From: Bin18 sp965242795
Lineage (GTDB): Bacteria; Desulfobacterota; Binatia; Bin18
DNA: 64,000 nucleotides
Reading direction: 5' to 3'
Assembly (NCBI GenBank): GCA_965242795.1
Contig: OZ251505.1
Location: 3,906,001-3,970,000 of the forward strand
Positions 33,885 through 43,281 of this stretch are shown here, piece after piece. Position numbers and translations under genes: made by a program. The notes below the pieces were generated by a model. The model had not been told where the DNA came from. It worked only from the letters and a program-made list of their open reading frames with translations, and did no database searches. The stretch's first letter is position 1, and every line of letters begins with the position of its first letter.

Positions 33885-35544
33885 CGGACTGCTGCGCATC
33901 GTGCCGCTCGGGGGCCTGGGCGAGATCGGGCTCAACTTGATGCTGGTCGAGTACTGCCCGCCCGACGCGGACGAGGTGGCCGCGATCGCCATCGACTGCG
34001 GGCTGATGTTCCCCGAGCAGGAGATGCTGGGCATCGACGTCGTCATTCCCGACCTGAGCTACCTGCGCGAAAAACAGCATCTGCGCGCCGTGGTGCTCAC
34101 GCACGGGCACGAAGACCACATCGGCGCCCTGCCGTATCTGCTGAAGGAATTCTCCGTGCCGGTGTACGGCACGCCGTTCACGCTCGGGCTGCTGCGTGAC
34201 AAGCTGCGCGAACACGGCTTGGGCAGCGGGGTACGCCTGCACGAGTTCCGCCCGCGGCAGACGTGGCAGGTCGGGCCGTTCGGCCTGGAAGGGCTGCACG
34301 TCACGCACAGCATCGTCGACGCCGCGGCCCTGGCCGTGACCACCCCGCTGGGGACCATCGTCCACACCGGCGACTTCCGCCTGGACCAGACGCCGATCGA
34401 CGGCCGGCGGTCCGACCTGAACCGTTTCGCCGAACTGGGCGAGCAGGGCGTGCTGCTGTTGATGTCCGATTCGACGAACGTGGAGCGGTCCGGGTCGGTG
34501 CCGTCCGAGCGCAGCATCACGCGGCCGATCGAAGACCTGATCGCGCACGCCTCGGGCAAGGTTCTCGTGGCGACGTTCGCCTCGCACGTGCACCGCATCC
34601 GGCAGGTCATCGAGTTGTCCGCGAAGCAGGGGCGCAACGTGGGCATCGTCGGCCGCCGGCTGATCGGCAACGTCGGCATCGCGGAAGAAACCGGCCACCT
34701 GCCGCTTCCCCCGGGCGTGTTGTTCGACGCCGCCACGGCGCACGACCGGGACCCGCGCACCGTCACGTTGCTGACCACCGGCTCACAGGGCGAACCGCTG
34801 TCGGCGCTGTCGCGCATCGCCGCGGGCGACCACAAACAGGTGCGGCTGGAGGCCGGCGACACGGTCATCCTGTCCTCGCGCGTCATTCCCGGCAACGAGC
34901 GCACCATCGCGCGGCTGATCGACCATCTCTCTCGCCGCGGGGCCGAGGTGTACTACGAGGCCATCGCGTGCGTGCACGTCTCGGGCCACGCCGCGCAGGA
35001 CGAGTTGCGGCTGATGCTGAATCTCGTACGCCCGCGCTATTTCGTGCCCATTCACGGGGAATACCGCTTTCTGGCACGCCATTGCGCGTTGGCCCGCGAG
35101 GTCGGCGTGGACCCGAACGACGTCTTCCTCGTCGAAGACGGCAACGTGTTGGAGATCGGCGCCGACGAAGCCCGGCTGGCCGGGTCGGTCACCGCCGGGC
35201 GCGTGTTCGTGGACGGGCTGGCCGGTATCGAGGAAGAAGTGCTGCGCGACCGCCGACACGTGGCCAACGACGGGTTGGTGGTCGCCGTGGTCGGGCTGGA
35301 ACAGCAGACCGGCGCACTTCTGAGCGGGCCGGACCTGCTATCGCGCGGCTTCCTGCCGTCCACCAACGGAGAGGGCTACAGCGACGCCAAGGACGCGGTC
35401 CGCACCGCGCTGGACGAATTGCCGGCGGAGTCGCGCACCGACGTCGGGGTGGTCAAGGAACAGGTCCGGCTGGCCTTGCGCCGCCACTTCCGCAAGACGC
35501 TGGGCCGGCGCCCCGTGGTGCTGCCCTTCGTGATGGAGATGTAG
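33877..35544 (+). CDS. rnj: Ribonuclease J
   Basis: This 555-aa beta-CASP metallo-beta-lactamase nuclease acts in RNA maturation and decay. Metal ligands are in LTHGHEDHIGALPY and HTGDFRLD, and the beta-CASP region has ATFASHVHRIRQV, TTGSQGEPLSALSRIA and VHVSGHAAQDEL. The C-terminal domain ends RKTLGRRPVVLPFVMEM. RNase J rather than RNase E suggests a lineage outside gamma/betaproteobacteria. The ATG at 33877 has GGAAGGA upstream, within plsC. Confidence 0.96.
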   Translation: MSDGLLRIVPLGGLGEIGLNLMLVEYCPPDADEVAAIAIDCGLMFPEQEMLGIDVVIPDLSYLREKQHLRAVVLTHGHEDHIGALPYLLKEFSVPVYGTPFTLGLLRDKLREHGLGSGVRLHEFRPRQTWQVGPFGLEGLHVTHSIVDAAALAVTTPLGTIVHTGDFRLDQTPIDGRRSDLNRFAELGEQGVLLLMSDSTNVERSGSVPSERSITRPIEDLIAHASGKVLVATFASHVHRIRQVIELSAKQGRNVGIVGRRLIGNVGIAEETGHLPLPPGVLFDAATAHDRDPRTVTLLTTGSQGEPLSALSRIAAGDHKQVRLEAGDTVILSSRVIPGNERTIARLIDHLSRRGAEVYYEAIACVHVSGHAAQDELRLMLNLVRPRYFVPIHGEYRFLARHCALAREVGVDPNDVFLVEDGNVLEIGADEARLAGSVTAGRVFVDGLAGIEEEVLRDRRHVANDGLVVAVVGLEQQTGALLSGPDLLSRGFLPSTNGEGYSDAKDAVRTALDELPAESRTDVGVVKEQVRLALRRHFRKTLGRRPVVLPFVMEM

Positions 35545-35574
35545 GGGGATGACGGACGAGATGATCCGGCCATC

Positions 35575-35785
35575 GTTTCGGCACGTTTCGACCTTTCGAC
35601 ACGCGCAAGGCACCGCCCGGTTGGGAGACCAAGCTCAACGGGGTGGACCCTGGGCTTGTCGTAAGAGTCGAAGGGGGCAGGGAGCGAAGGCCGAGGTGAC
35701 ATCGGGGTTCGTTTCGACAAGCTCAACGAACTTGGGGTGGGAAGGTCCCTGATCTCGTCGAAGGGAGTCGAAACGGGCGGGGGAT
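35575..35785. repeat. CTTCGAC-type repeat cluster between rnj and ftsK
   Basis: The 317-bp gap contains degenerate units (TTTCGACCTTTCGACACGCG, GACCAAGCTCAACGGGGTGG, GGCTTGTCGTAAGAGTCGAA, then AAGCTCAACGAACTTGGGG). No gene is seen. The ftsK ribosome site GGGGAGGATGG follows at about 35847. Confidence 0.8.
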
Positions 35786-35861
35786 CATCTGTGTAGGTAA
35801 TTCCGAGTGACGCGATGGAACGGAGCGGACGGAAACGTGGAGACGTGGGGAGGATGGAACC

Positions 35862-38303
35862 GTGGCACGCACCAAACCGAAGTCGGAACGGAAAGTGGAA
35901 AACCCCGACGCGCCCGAGGCGGCCCGCGTCGCGCTGGGCGAGAGCGTCGGCATCCTGTGGGCGACGCTGACCGTATTCCTGGGGCTCGCTTTCTATTCGT
36001 ACCAACCCGGGGCGCCGGAGGCGAATCTGGTCGGCCTCGCCGGCCACGTCGTCGCCCGGACGTTCGGCGACGCGCTCGGCCGTGCGTGCTACCTGCTGCC
36101 GGCCCTGACGCTGTACGCGACCGCGCTGCGGTTCCATCTGCTGCGCTGTCCCGCACCGCGCATCCAGACGTTGGCGTTCCTCGCCTTCACGCTGTCGGTC
36201 GCGGTCTTGCTGGACCTGTGGTTCGACAGTCCGGCGCACGACGTATTCCAGGCTGGCGGTTACGTCGGCGGGTTCGCCGCGTGGCACCTGCTGGAGGTCG
36301 GCAACCGCGCCGGCGCGTATCTGGTGCTGTGCCCGGTGTTGCTGGTTTCGTTCCTGGGCGCTACGCAACTCTCGCTGGCCGGGATGGGCGGGGGGCTGCT
36401 GGCGGGCGGCTTCGCTTTCGGCCGGGCCGGCCGCGCCCGAATGCAGAACTTGTTCGACCGATTGGGGCAACTCGTCGTTCGCCGCCGTGCACGCGCCGCC
36501 GCGGGTTCCATTCCGTTGGAAGACGACGGCACTCCGACCGACGCCCTTCCCGCAACCGTCCGCGGCGTGAACCGAACGACAGCGCAAGCGCCGGAAGCCG
36601 AGGCGTCCGAGGAATCCGGGCCGCCGCCGATCATCATCCACCGCCCGCCCGCGGAGGAAGGGGCGGAAGAACAGGACGGCGCCCCGCGGCTCCCCCTGTC
36701 ATCCGGCACGCCCCCGGAATCGTCCGCACCCGGCGGCGCCGCGGACGAGCGGCCGTACGAGATGCCGCCGCTCTCCCTGCTCGACCCGCCGGTCCGGCTG
36801 GCCGTCAAGGTGGACGAAGACGCGCTGCACGCCAGTTCGCACATCCTGGAGAGCAAGCTGGGCGACTTCGGCGTATCCGGCAGCGTGGTGGCCGTCCGTC
36901 CCGGGCCGGTCATCACCACGTACGAGTTCGAGCCCGCGCCCGGCGTGAAGGTGAACCGCGTCGTGTCGCTGGCCGACGACCTGCAAATGGCGCTGCGTGC
37001 GGTGTCGGTGCGCATTCTGGCGCCGATTCCGGGTAAGGCGGTCGTGGGCATCGAGGTCTCCAATCCCAAGCGCGAGCGCGTCTGCCTGCGCGAAATCCTG
37101 GACAGCACCGCCTGCAAACAGACCGAATCGCCGATCGCGCTCGGCCTGGGCAAGGACACGGTGGGCAACCCGGTCGCCGCGGACTTGGCACGCATGCCGC
37201 ATCTCCTGGTTGCGGGGGCGACCGGCACCGGCAAGTCGGTGTCGCTCAACGTCATGATCATGAGCATTCTGGCGCGCTCGTCGCCGCGCGACGTCCGCTT
37301 CATCATGATCGACCCCAAGATGCTGGAACTGTCCCTGTACGAAGGGCTGCCGCACCAGCTTTCGCACGTCATCACCAATCCCAAGGAGGCCGGCGCGGCG
37401 CTGCAGGAAGTCGTCCGGCGCATGGAGCACCGCTACCAACTGCTCAAGGAAAAGGGCGTGCGTAACATCGCGGCCTACAACCGCCTGCTGGAAACGGGCG
37501 AGAACGTGAGCGACGGCATCGTCAAGCTGACCGAGGTCGTATCCGACGACGAAGCCGACGACACGCCGCCCTGGGAAGAAGCGCAGGAGACCCCCGCGGC
37601 CCCGGCCGAGACCGACACGGAGCATCGCCACCTGCCGTATCTGATCGTGCTGGTGGACGAGTTGGCCGACCTGATGCTGACGGTCGGGCGCGAGATCGAG
37701 GAGCCGATCACGCGGCTGGCACAGATGGGCCGCGCCGCGGGCATCCATCTGATTCTGGCGACGCAGCGTCCGTCCGTGGACGTGATTACCGGGCTCATCA
37801 AGGCCAACTTTCCGGCGCGCGTCTCGTTCCAGGTATCTTCGCGCATCGACTCGCGCACGATCCTGGACGCGGCCGGGGCCGAGCGCCTGTTGGGCGACGG
37901 CGACATGCTGTTCCTGCCCCCGGGCAGCGCCAAGCCGCAGCGCGTCCACGGCGCGTACGTCTCCGAGCCCGAGATCCGCAAGTTCGCCTCCGCCATCAAG
38001 AAGCAGGGCGCACCGGTCTTCGACGCGGACTTGGTTGCCGCGTTGGAGTCGGCGCGCACCCAGAAGGGCGCCGATTCCGGCGAAGAGGAAGAACACGACG
38101 AGATGTACGAAAAGGCCCGCGAACTGGTGATCGACAGCGGGCAGGCGTCCATCTCGTGGCTGCAGCGCCGCTTGCGCGTGGGCTACAACCGCGCGGCGCG
38201 CATGATCGAGCGCATGGAGCGGGAAGGACTGGTCGCCCCCGCGGGCGAAGCCGGCAAGCCGCGCGAAGTCCTCATGCCCGCGCAGCAGGCCGAGGCGGAG
38301 TAG
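35862..38303 (+). CDS. ftsK: DNA translocase FtsK/SpoIIIE
   Basis: This 813-aa septal DNA pump has four N-terminal TM helices (about 25-180), a moderately long Pro/Glu-rich linker (about 200-300) and the motor. Walker A GATGTGKS is at 452-459, with FIMIDPKMLELSLYEGLPH after it and Walker B LIVLVDELADLM. The RADISH-like FPARVSFQVSSRIDSRTILD segment is present. The C-terminal gamma winged helix (ASISWLQRRLRVGYNRAARM) would read KOPS sequences. The GTG start is preceded by GGGGAGG. Confidence 0.97.
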   Translation: MARTKPKSERKVENPDAPEAARVALGESVGILWATLTVFLGLAFYSYQPGAPEANLVGLAGHVVARTFGDALGRACYLLPALTLYATALRFHLLRCPAPRIQTLAFLAFTLSVAVLLDLWFDSPAHDVFQAGGYVGGFAAWHLLEVGNRAGAYLVLCPVLLVSFLGATQLSLAGMGGGLLAGGFAFGRAGRARMQNLFDRLGQLVVRRRARAAAGSIPLEDDGTPTDALPATVRGVNRTTAQAPEAEASEESGPPPIIIHRPPAEEGAEEQDGAPRLPLSSGTPPESSAPGGAADERPYEMPPLSLLDPPVRLAVKVDEDALHASSHILESKLGDFGVSGSVVAVRPGPVITTYEFEPAPGVKVNRVVSLADDLQMALRAVSVRILAPIPGKAVVGIEVSNPKRERVCLREILDSTACKQTESPIALGLGKDTVGNPVAADLARMPHLLVAGATGTGKSVSLNVMIMSILARSSPRDVRFIMIDPKMLELSLYEGLPHQLSHVITNPKEAGAALQEVVRRMEHRYQLLKEKGVRNIAAYNRLLETGENVSDGIVKLTEVVSDDEADDTPPWEEAQETPAAPAETDTEHRHLPYLIVLVDELADLMLTVGREIEEPITRLAQMGRAAGIHLILATQRPSVDVITGLIKANFPARVSFQVSSRIDSRTILDAAGAERLLGDGDMLFLPPGSAKPQRVHGAYVSEPEIRKFASAIKKQGAPVFDADLVAALESARTQKGADSGEEEEHDEMYEKARELVIDSGQASISWLQRRLRVGYNRAARMIERMEREGLVAPAGEAGKPREVLMPAQQAEAE

Positions 38304-38317
38304 GGAGCGGGAGCTTC

Positions 38318-38475
38318 TTCGCCCCCTCTCCCCAACCCTCTCCCACGAGGGGAGAGGGGGCAGAATGAAGAAGGAGAGGGAGAAAACCGGAGTCTGGCGT
38401 TTGGCGCAACATGTACTTTCCCCCTCCTTTTCCTATCCCCTCCCCCCTCGCGGGGGAGGGTCAGGGAGAGGGGGT
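38318..38475. repeat. CCCTCTCCC palindromes across the lolA start region
   Basis: Two units are present: TCTCCCCAACCCTCTCCCAC to GAGGGGAGAGGGGGC (38326-38362), and TCCCCTCCCCCCTCGCGGGG with GAGGGTCAGGGAGAGGGGG (38429-38473). They overlap the predicted 5' end of lolA. Confidence 0.8.
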
Positions 38476-39213
38476 CCCCCGGACCGATCTCGAACGGACA
38501 CGCCTCCCACGAACGCCCATACCCTCGCGAACATCGTCCACCGCAAACGCACCCCACGCCTCGCCGTCCGCACGCTCGTCCTGCTTTGCTGCTGCGTAGG
38601 CGCGCCGACATACACGGCGGACGCCCGACCCGCCGCCGCTGAATTAGCCGCCCGCCTCCAGGCGCGCTACGACGAGACGCGCGCCTTCCACGCCGACTTC
38701 GTCCAGGAGGTACGCTCCGCGGCGCTCGGCCGGACGCTCACGTCCCGCGGCCACGTCTATTTCGAGAAGCCCGGCCGCATGCGCTGGGAGTTCGCGGAAC
38801 CGCAACAAACGCTGATCGCCGACGGCGCCTCGTTCTGGCTGTACCAGCCCGCGGAGAACCAAGTCATCAAGACGCCATTCCGGCGCGCCTTCGATTCGCA
38901 GACGCCCATCTCGTTCCTGACCGGCGTCGGCCGCCTGGAAGCAGACTTCGCCGTCTCCCCGCAGGGGGAAACCGAGCACGTCCATCGACTCCGCCTACTG
39001 CCGAAACGGGATGCAGCGGCGGTCGGCCACCTGGACGTCGAAGTGGACAAAGCCACGTTCGACATCCTGCAAGCCACCGTCACCGACCCGCTGGGCAACA
39101 CGACGCGCCTGCGCTTCAGCAACGTCGAGCGTGTGGACGATCTCGACGACGAGATGTTCCGGTTCGCGTTGCCGGCGGGGGTCGATCTGGTCGAGCCTTT
39201 GGCGGGGCCGTAG
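38365..39213 (+). CDS. lolA: Outer-membrane lipoprotein carrier protein LolA
   Basis: This is the periplasmic chaperone that takes lipoproteins from LolCDE to LolB. The mature region is typical: LAARLQARYDETRAFHADFV, QEVRSAALGRTLTSRGHVYF, EKPGRMRWEFAEPQQTLIAD and NQVIKTPF. A signal-like hydrophobic segment (LAVRTLVLLCCCVGAPTYTA) precedes it. The frame has no ATG close to the signal; only ATG 38365 or TTG 38401 are available, and the codons between them and the signal consist of dispersed repeat. The true start is therefore uncertain, and the N-terminal 45 residues as written are probably not native. Confidence 0.85.
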   Translation: MKKEREKTGVWRLAQHVLSPSFSYPLPPRGGGSGRGGPPDRSRTDTPPTNAHTLANIVHRKRTPRLAVRTLVLLCCCVGAPTYTADARPAAAELAARLQARYDETRAFHADFVQEVRSAALGRTLTSRGHVYFEKPGRMRWEFAEPQQTLIADGASFWLYQPAENQVIKTPFRRAFDSQTPISFLTGVGRLEADFAVSPQGETEHVHRLRLLPKRDAAAVGHLDVEVDKATFDILQATVTDPLGNTTRLRFSNVERVDDLDDEMFRFALPAGVDLVEPLAGP

Positions 39214-39239
39214 GGACCGCGGTCCGGCTGGTTGTCTTC

Positions 39240-39375
39240 TGAGCCGTTTCCCCATCATTCCGGCGAAAGCCGGAATGATGGGGATAACAATTCAGCATCA
39301 TTTCCCTCTCCCTCCAGGCGGAGGTTGTTTTTGGAGCCGGTTTGCCTGGATCCCTGCTTTCGCAGGGATGACGGA
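39240..39375. repeat. CATTCCGGCGAAAGCCGGAATG hairpins after lolA
   Basis: A near-perfect hairpin runs from CCCCATCATTCCGGCG to GCCGGAATGATGGGG (39250-39284). A second runs GGATCCCTGCTTTCGCAGGG-ATGACGG (39347-39373). After these, 39376-39507 holds GGA/GAA-rich leader of the thiolase gene. Confidence 0.85.
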
Positions 39376-39507
39376 AGAGGAGGGCGGGATGACGAAGAGG
39401 GATGGCAGAACGACGAAGGGGGCGGAATGACGAGGAAGGCGGAAATCTGGCGCGGCTTGCGCAGGCTTGGGGATGCCAAGTAATGAGAGCAATCGGAGAA
39501 GGGGCTG

Positions 39508-40662
39508 ATGGAGTCGTTGCGGGGAAAAGTCGCCATCGTCGGGGCCGCGGATACGGAGGTGGGCGTGGTGCCGCACCTGGGTGCTACGCAGTTGTCCGTG
39601 AAGGCGGCGAAGCTGGCGCTGGAGGATGCGGGCATCGGCAAGGACGACGTCGATGGGCTGATTACCTGCAACTCGTTCGTCGAGCCGTACATGTACCACG
39701 CCGAGATGATCGCCGAGTACATGCAGATCTTTCCGCGCTACTGCCTCAACGTGGCGACCGGCGGCGGGACGACGTTGGCGATCATGCACCACGCCGCGGC
39801 GGCGATTGCCAGCGGCCAATGTCACACGGTGTTGATGACGATGGCCGACAACATGCTGTCCGGCCTGTCGCGCGACCGCGCCATCGAGGCCATGTCCACC
39901 GCGGGCCACGCGCAATTCGAGCGGCCGTACGGGCCGCCCATCCCCGCGTTCTACGCGCTGATCGCGCAGGCGCATGCGCACGCCTACGGCACGACGAGCG
40001 AACAACTGGCCGCGGTGGCCGTGGCGTGTCGCAAGCACGCGGCGCTGAATCCCGCGGCCCAGATGCGCGCGCCGATCACGGTGGACGACGTGGTGAACTC
40101 ACGCATGATCGCCAGCCCGCTGCATCTGTTGGACTGCTCGCTGGTGTCGGACGGCGGAGCCGCCATCGTGATGACCGCCGCGGAGCGTGCCGGGGATTTT
40201 CCGCACCCGCCCGTGTACGTGTTGGGCGTGGGCGAGGGCCATGCGCACGAACACGTCAGCCAAGCGCGCAGCCTGACGACCTCCGCGGCCAAGGAGGCGG
40301 GCGAACGCGCCTACGCCATGGCCGGGGTGGGACCCGACGACGTGGACGTGGCCGAACTGTACGACTGCTTCACGCCGGTGGTCGTCATCGAGTTGGAGGA
40401 CCTCGGCTTCTGTCCGAAAGGGGAGGGCGGGCGGATCGAGTTGGGCGGCGCACTGCCGGTGAATACGCACGGCGGGTTGATGTCCCACTGCCACCCCGGG
40501 CATCCCGGCTCGATGTTCTCGGTGACTGAAGCGGTGTTCCAGTTGCGCGGTGCGTGCGGGCCGCGGCAGGTGCCGGACGCGCACGTGGCGTTCGTGCATG
40601 CGCAAGGCGGGATCATGTCCACGCACTGCTCGATGATTCTGGGGACGGGGGCGGCAGTATGA
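39508..40662 (+). CDS. SCP2-thiolase-like protein, probable aldolase/thiolase lacking the nucleophilic Cys
   Basis: This 384-aa thiolase-fold protein starts KVAIVGAADTEVG. Where thiolases carry the acyl-accepting cysteine, the sequence is LNVATGGGTTLAIMH (A83-G87), so the nucleophile is missing. The downstream motifs LYDCFTPVVVIELEDLGFC, VNTHGGLMSHCHPGHPGS and GGIMSTHCSMILG are retained. This pattern, with a DUF35 partner overlapping its stop, matches Ltp2-type retro-aldolases of side-chain degradation or other non-condensing SCP2 thiolases. The substrate is unknown. Confidence 0.85.
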   Translation: MESLRGKVAIVGAADTEVGVVPHLGATQLSVKAAKLALEDAGIGKDDVDGLITCNSFVEPYMYHAEMIAEYMQIFPRYCLNVATGGGTTLAIMHHAAAAIASGQCHTVLMTMADNMLSGLSRDRAIEAMSTAGHAQFERPYGPPIPAFYALIAQAHAHAYGTTSEQLAAVAVACRKHAALNPAAQMRAPITVDDVVNSRMIASPLHLLDCSLVSDGGAAIVMTAAERAGDFPHPPVYVLGVGEGHAHEHVSQARSLTTSAAKEAGERAYAMAGVGPDDVDVAELYDCFTPVVVIELEDLGFCPKGEGGRIELGGALPVNTHGGLMSHCHPGHPGSMFSVTEAVFQLRGACGPRQVPDAHVAFVHAQGGIMSTHCSMILGTGAAV

Positions 40663-41090
40663 GCACGCCGACGGAAAAAACCGCGGTCGAAAAGACGCTG
40701 CCGGTGCCGACCGAGGAGACGCGCCCGTATTGGGAGGGCTGTGGCCTGCACGAGTTGCGCATCCAGCAATGCGGCGTCTGCGGTCACTTCCAGTTCTACC
40801 CGCGGCTGTACTGTACCGCGTGCATGAGCGAGCAGGTCGCATGGGTGCGCGCCAGCGGCCGCGGGCGCGTGGTGTCGTTCACGGTGGTATATCGCCCGGT
40901 CACCGCGGCGTTCGCCGCGGACGTGCCCTACGTCGTGGCGCTGATTCGGCTCGACGAGGGGCCGCAACTGATGAGTAACGTCGTCGGGTGCGAGCCGGAG
41001 CGGGTGACGATCGGCATGGCGGTGACGGTCACGTTCGAGGACTGGTCCGAGGACATTTCGGTTCCCAAATTCCGGCCTGTGGCGGAGTGA
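40659..41090 (+). CDS. DUF35 OB-fold/zinc-ribbon protein, partner of the thiolase-like protein
   Basis: This 143-aa protein has an N-terminal helix and rubredoxin-like zinc ribbon (QQCGVCGHFQFYPRLYCTAC) and a C-terminal OB fold (GRVVSFTVVYRPVTAAFAAD, PYVVALIRLDEGPQLMSNVV). DUF35 subunits bind the CoA pantetheine and bridge acyl-CoA enzymes. Its ATG overlaps the thiolase stop (ATGA), implying a stoichiometric complex. Identification is secure. Confidence 0.93.
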   Translation: MSTPTEKTAVEKTLPVPTEETRPYWEGCGLHELRIQQCGVCGHFQFYPRLYCTACMSEQVAWVRASGRGRVVSFTVVYRPVTAAFAADVPYVVALIRLDEGPQLMSNVVGCEPERVTIGMAVTVTFEDWSEDISVPKFRPVAE

Positions 41091-41184
41091 ACGCGGGCCG
41101 GTCGAAATCGCTCCGTTCGGCAATTACGGACAAGACGATTTTAGAATTCTCCCCGGCTTACATACCACGCTTCCCTGGCCAAAA

Positions 41185-41470
41185 ACCCTTCGAGACCCTT
41201 CGTTAGGCTCAGGGACCGCAGGCTTACCAACCGAGCGCAGGACACCGCAAGCTCAGGGACCAAGCTCGCCGGGCTGGACCCTGAGCTTGTCGAAGGGTCG
41301 GGGATCGGGTGCGAAGGCCGAGAAGACATCAGGGTTCGTTTTGATGTTTCGACATGGTTCGACAAGCTCACCAACCGAGCTCAACACATCGCAGGCTCAA
41401 CGAACTTGGGGATAGGAAGGACTCTGGACTTGTGGTGTCCTGAACGTGTCGAAGGGTATCGCAACAGGCG
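41185..41470. repeat. CTTCGACA-type repeat cluster
   Basis: The 434-bp gap 41091-41524 contains CCCTTCGTTAGGCTCAGGG, GGACCCTGAGCTTGTCGAAG, CATGGTTCGACAAGCTCACC and CTCAACGAACTTGGGGATAG units in series. No gene is seen. Confidence 0.85.
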
Positions 41471-41524
41471 CGGACCCCTCTTGTCTGTACTTCCCCTCCG
41501 GTTCCCCCCCTCGAACAGGCCACT

Positions 41525-42025
41525 CTACGACGTCTCCTCCGATACGGGCCGGAAGCCGGCGAGTTCCGACAGGCGGCCTTCCCGCAACACCTGCTTCACC
41601 CATTCGTGGCCTTCACGCGCTTCCTCGGGTTCCCGCCATTGCAGGCCGTAAAGCGCCTGCGCCTCTTCGGCGACTTCCTGGCCGTCATCGGTGAGGCCAT
41701 ACACCGCGGTGCCGAACCGCATGCCGCCCTGCTTCTTTTGCTGGCGCACGACGTACGGAGGGTACTGCTGCGTGGAGACGACGTATCGTTGCGGCTGATC
41801 GGCCGATTGCGGCGGGACGACCGCATCTTCCCAGCCGTGCGGCCGCCACATCGGGCTGAAGCCGTAGTACCAGCCCAGACCGGCGCTGGCGGCGAGTAAC
41901 CCGAGGCTGCCGAGCGACATGCCGGCGCCGAACGGCGAGCCGTACGCCCAAGCCAAGCCGCCGAAGAACAGGCCGGCCAAGCCGGTCACGACGCCGGTGT
42001 GCGCGAGAATCGTAATCAGTCGCAT
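41525..42025 (-). CDS. Hypothetical membrane protein
   Basis: I do not recognise this 166-aa protein. Two adjacent TM helices lie at 8-28 (AHTGVVTGLAGLFFGGLAWA) and 35-53 (GMSLGSLGLLAASAGLGWYY). The soluble part has a Gln/Tyr-rich stretch (QYPPYVVRQQKKQGG) and an acidic C-terminal helix rich in Glu (GQEVAEEAQALYGLQWREPE). It is flanked on both sides by repeat clusters and has no operon partner. Confidence 0.65.
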   Translation of the reverse strand: MRLITILAHTGVVTGLAGLFFGGLAWAYGSPFGAGMSLGSLGLLAASAGLGWYYGFSPMWRPHGWEDAVVPPQSADQPQRYVVSTQQYPPYVVRQQKKQGGMRFGTAVYGLTDDGQEVAEEAQALYGLQWREPEEAREGHEWVKQVLREGRLSELAGFRPVSEETS

Positions 42026-42124
42026 GACGAAACGCCGCGGTAGGCGTGGCTTTCAATGCAGCGGGTGTAGCCTGTTTTCCGGTACCCGGCCACTCCCTAC
42101 CCCAGGTTGAAATCCCGTCGATCC

Positions 42125-42310
42125 TTCCACATGGTTCGATAGGCTCCCCATCCGAGCTCGGGACACCGCAAGCCGAAAGCACCGCAGACTCAGGGACCCT
42201 CCTCACCCCCCAGTTCGTTGAGCCTGTCGAAACGAACCCCGACGTCACCCCGGCCTTCGCATCCCGCCCCCGACCCTTCGACAAGCTGAGGGTCCAGCCC
42301 GGCGAGCATG
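42125..42310. repeat. CTTCGACA-type repeat cluster
   Basis: The 445-bp gap 42026-42470 contains CATGGTTCGATAGGCTCCCC, ACTCAGGGACCCTCCTCACC, GTTGAGCCTGTCGAAACGAA and CCCTTCGACAAGCTGAGGG. The stretch 42311-42460 has a GC-rich leader without recognisable genes. Confidence 0.8.
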
Positions 42311-42470
42311 GCCCTGACGGTGCTCGGCCGCGGAATCCCTTGCCAAACCGCGGGCGAACCCGGACACTGCGAAGGCACGCGGCGTCTGCGCCGGCCGCGG
42401 GTCCGCAAATCGGGCGACTCGCTCGCGGGCGAATAGCAAGGCGCGGTTCGACGCTTCGGGAGAACCCATC

Positions 42471-43247
42471 ATGCCGACACCACACGAGCGGACCGTCGTC
42501 GCCGGCGAGTATCCGGTTCGCGTACTGGAAGCCGGCGAGGGCGAACCGCTGCTGTTTCTGCATACCGCCCTGGGCGCGGGACTGTGGACGGACGGGATCG
42601 CCGCGCTGGCCGAGCACTACCACGTGCTGCTGCCCGACCATCCCGGCTTCGGCCCGTCGCCGCTGCCGGACTGGCTGGTGGGCATGGACGACGTGGTGTT
42701 CCACTATTGCGACCTGCTGGACGCGCTCGGGCTGTCCGGCCCGCTGCACGTCGCCGGCGCGTCGCTCGGCGGCTGGATCGCGGCGGAGTTCGCGGCGTGG
42801 CAGCCGCAGCGCGTCGAGAAGCTGGTGCTGATCGACGCCGCGGGCCTGCGGCTGCCGGACGCGCCCATGCCCGACGTGTTTCGGATGCCGCCCGAGGCGC
42901 TGCTGCCGCTGGTCTTCCACGACGTGTCGAAGGCCGCGGCCGTGCTGCCGTCGGAGATGAGCGTCGATACCCTGGTGCAGGTGTTCCACGACCGGACCGC
43001 GCTGGCCCGTCTGGCCTGGAATCCGTATCTGCACGATCCCAAGTTGCCGCGGCGCCTGCATCGCGTGCGGATGCCGACGCTGCTGGTCTGGGGTGCGCAG
43101 GATGCGCTCGTGCCGCGCGCGTACGCGGACGCCTACGCGCGGCTGCTGCCCGCGGCCGAAGTGGCCGTGATCGACGAGTGCGGCCACGATCCGACGGTCG
43201 AACAGCCGGATGCCTTTGCGCGCGCGGTGTGCGATTTTCTGCGCTGA
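42471..43247 (+). CDS. Alpha/beta hydrolase
   Basis: This is a 258-aa alpha/beta hydrolase. The oxyanion region is LFLHTALGAGLW, the nucleophile elbow GASLGGWIA, the acid is in WGAQDALVP and the histidine in DECGHDPTVEQP. A cap domain lies at about 130-185. The family includes C-C bond hydrolases and lactonases of aromatic degradation. The next gene, a flavin monooxygenase, starts 34 bp later, so the two probably act on one substrate. Confidence 0.88.
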   Translation: MPTPHERTVVAGEYPVRVLEAGEGEPLLFLHTALGAGLWTDGIAALAEHYHVLLPDHPGFGPSPLPDWLVGMDDVVFHYCDLLDALGLSGPLHVAGASLGGWIAAEFAAWQPQRVEKLVLIDAAGLRLPDAPMPDVFRMPPEALLPLVFHDVSKAAAVLPSEMSVDTLVQVFHDRTALARLAWNPYLHDPKLPRRLHRVRMPTLLVWGAQDALVPRAYADAYARLLPAAEVAVIDECGHDPTVEQPDAFARAVCDFLR

Positions 43248-43281
43248 ACCGACCGCGGCTTCCCACGGGGAGGGGACGACG

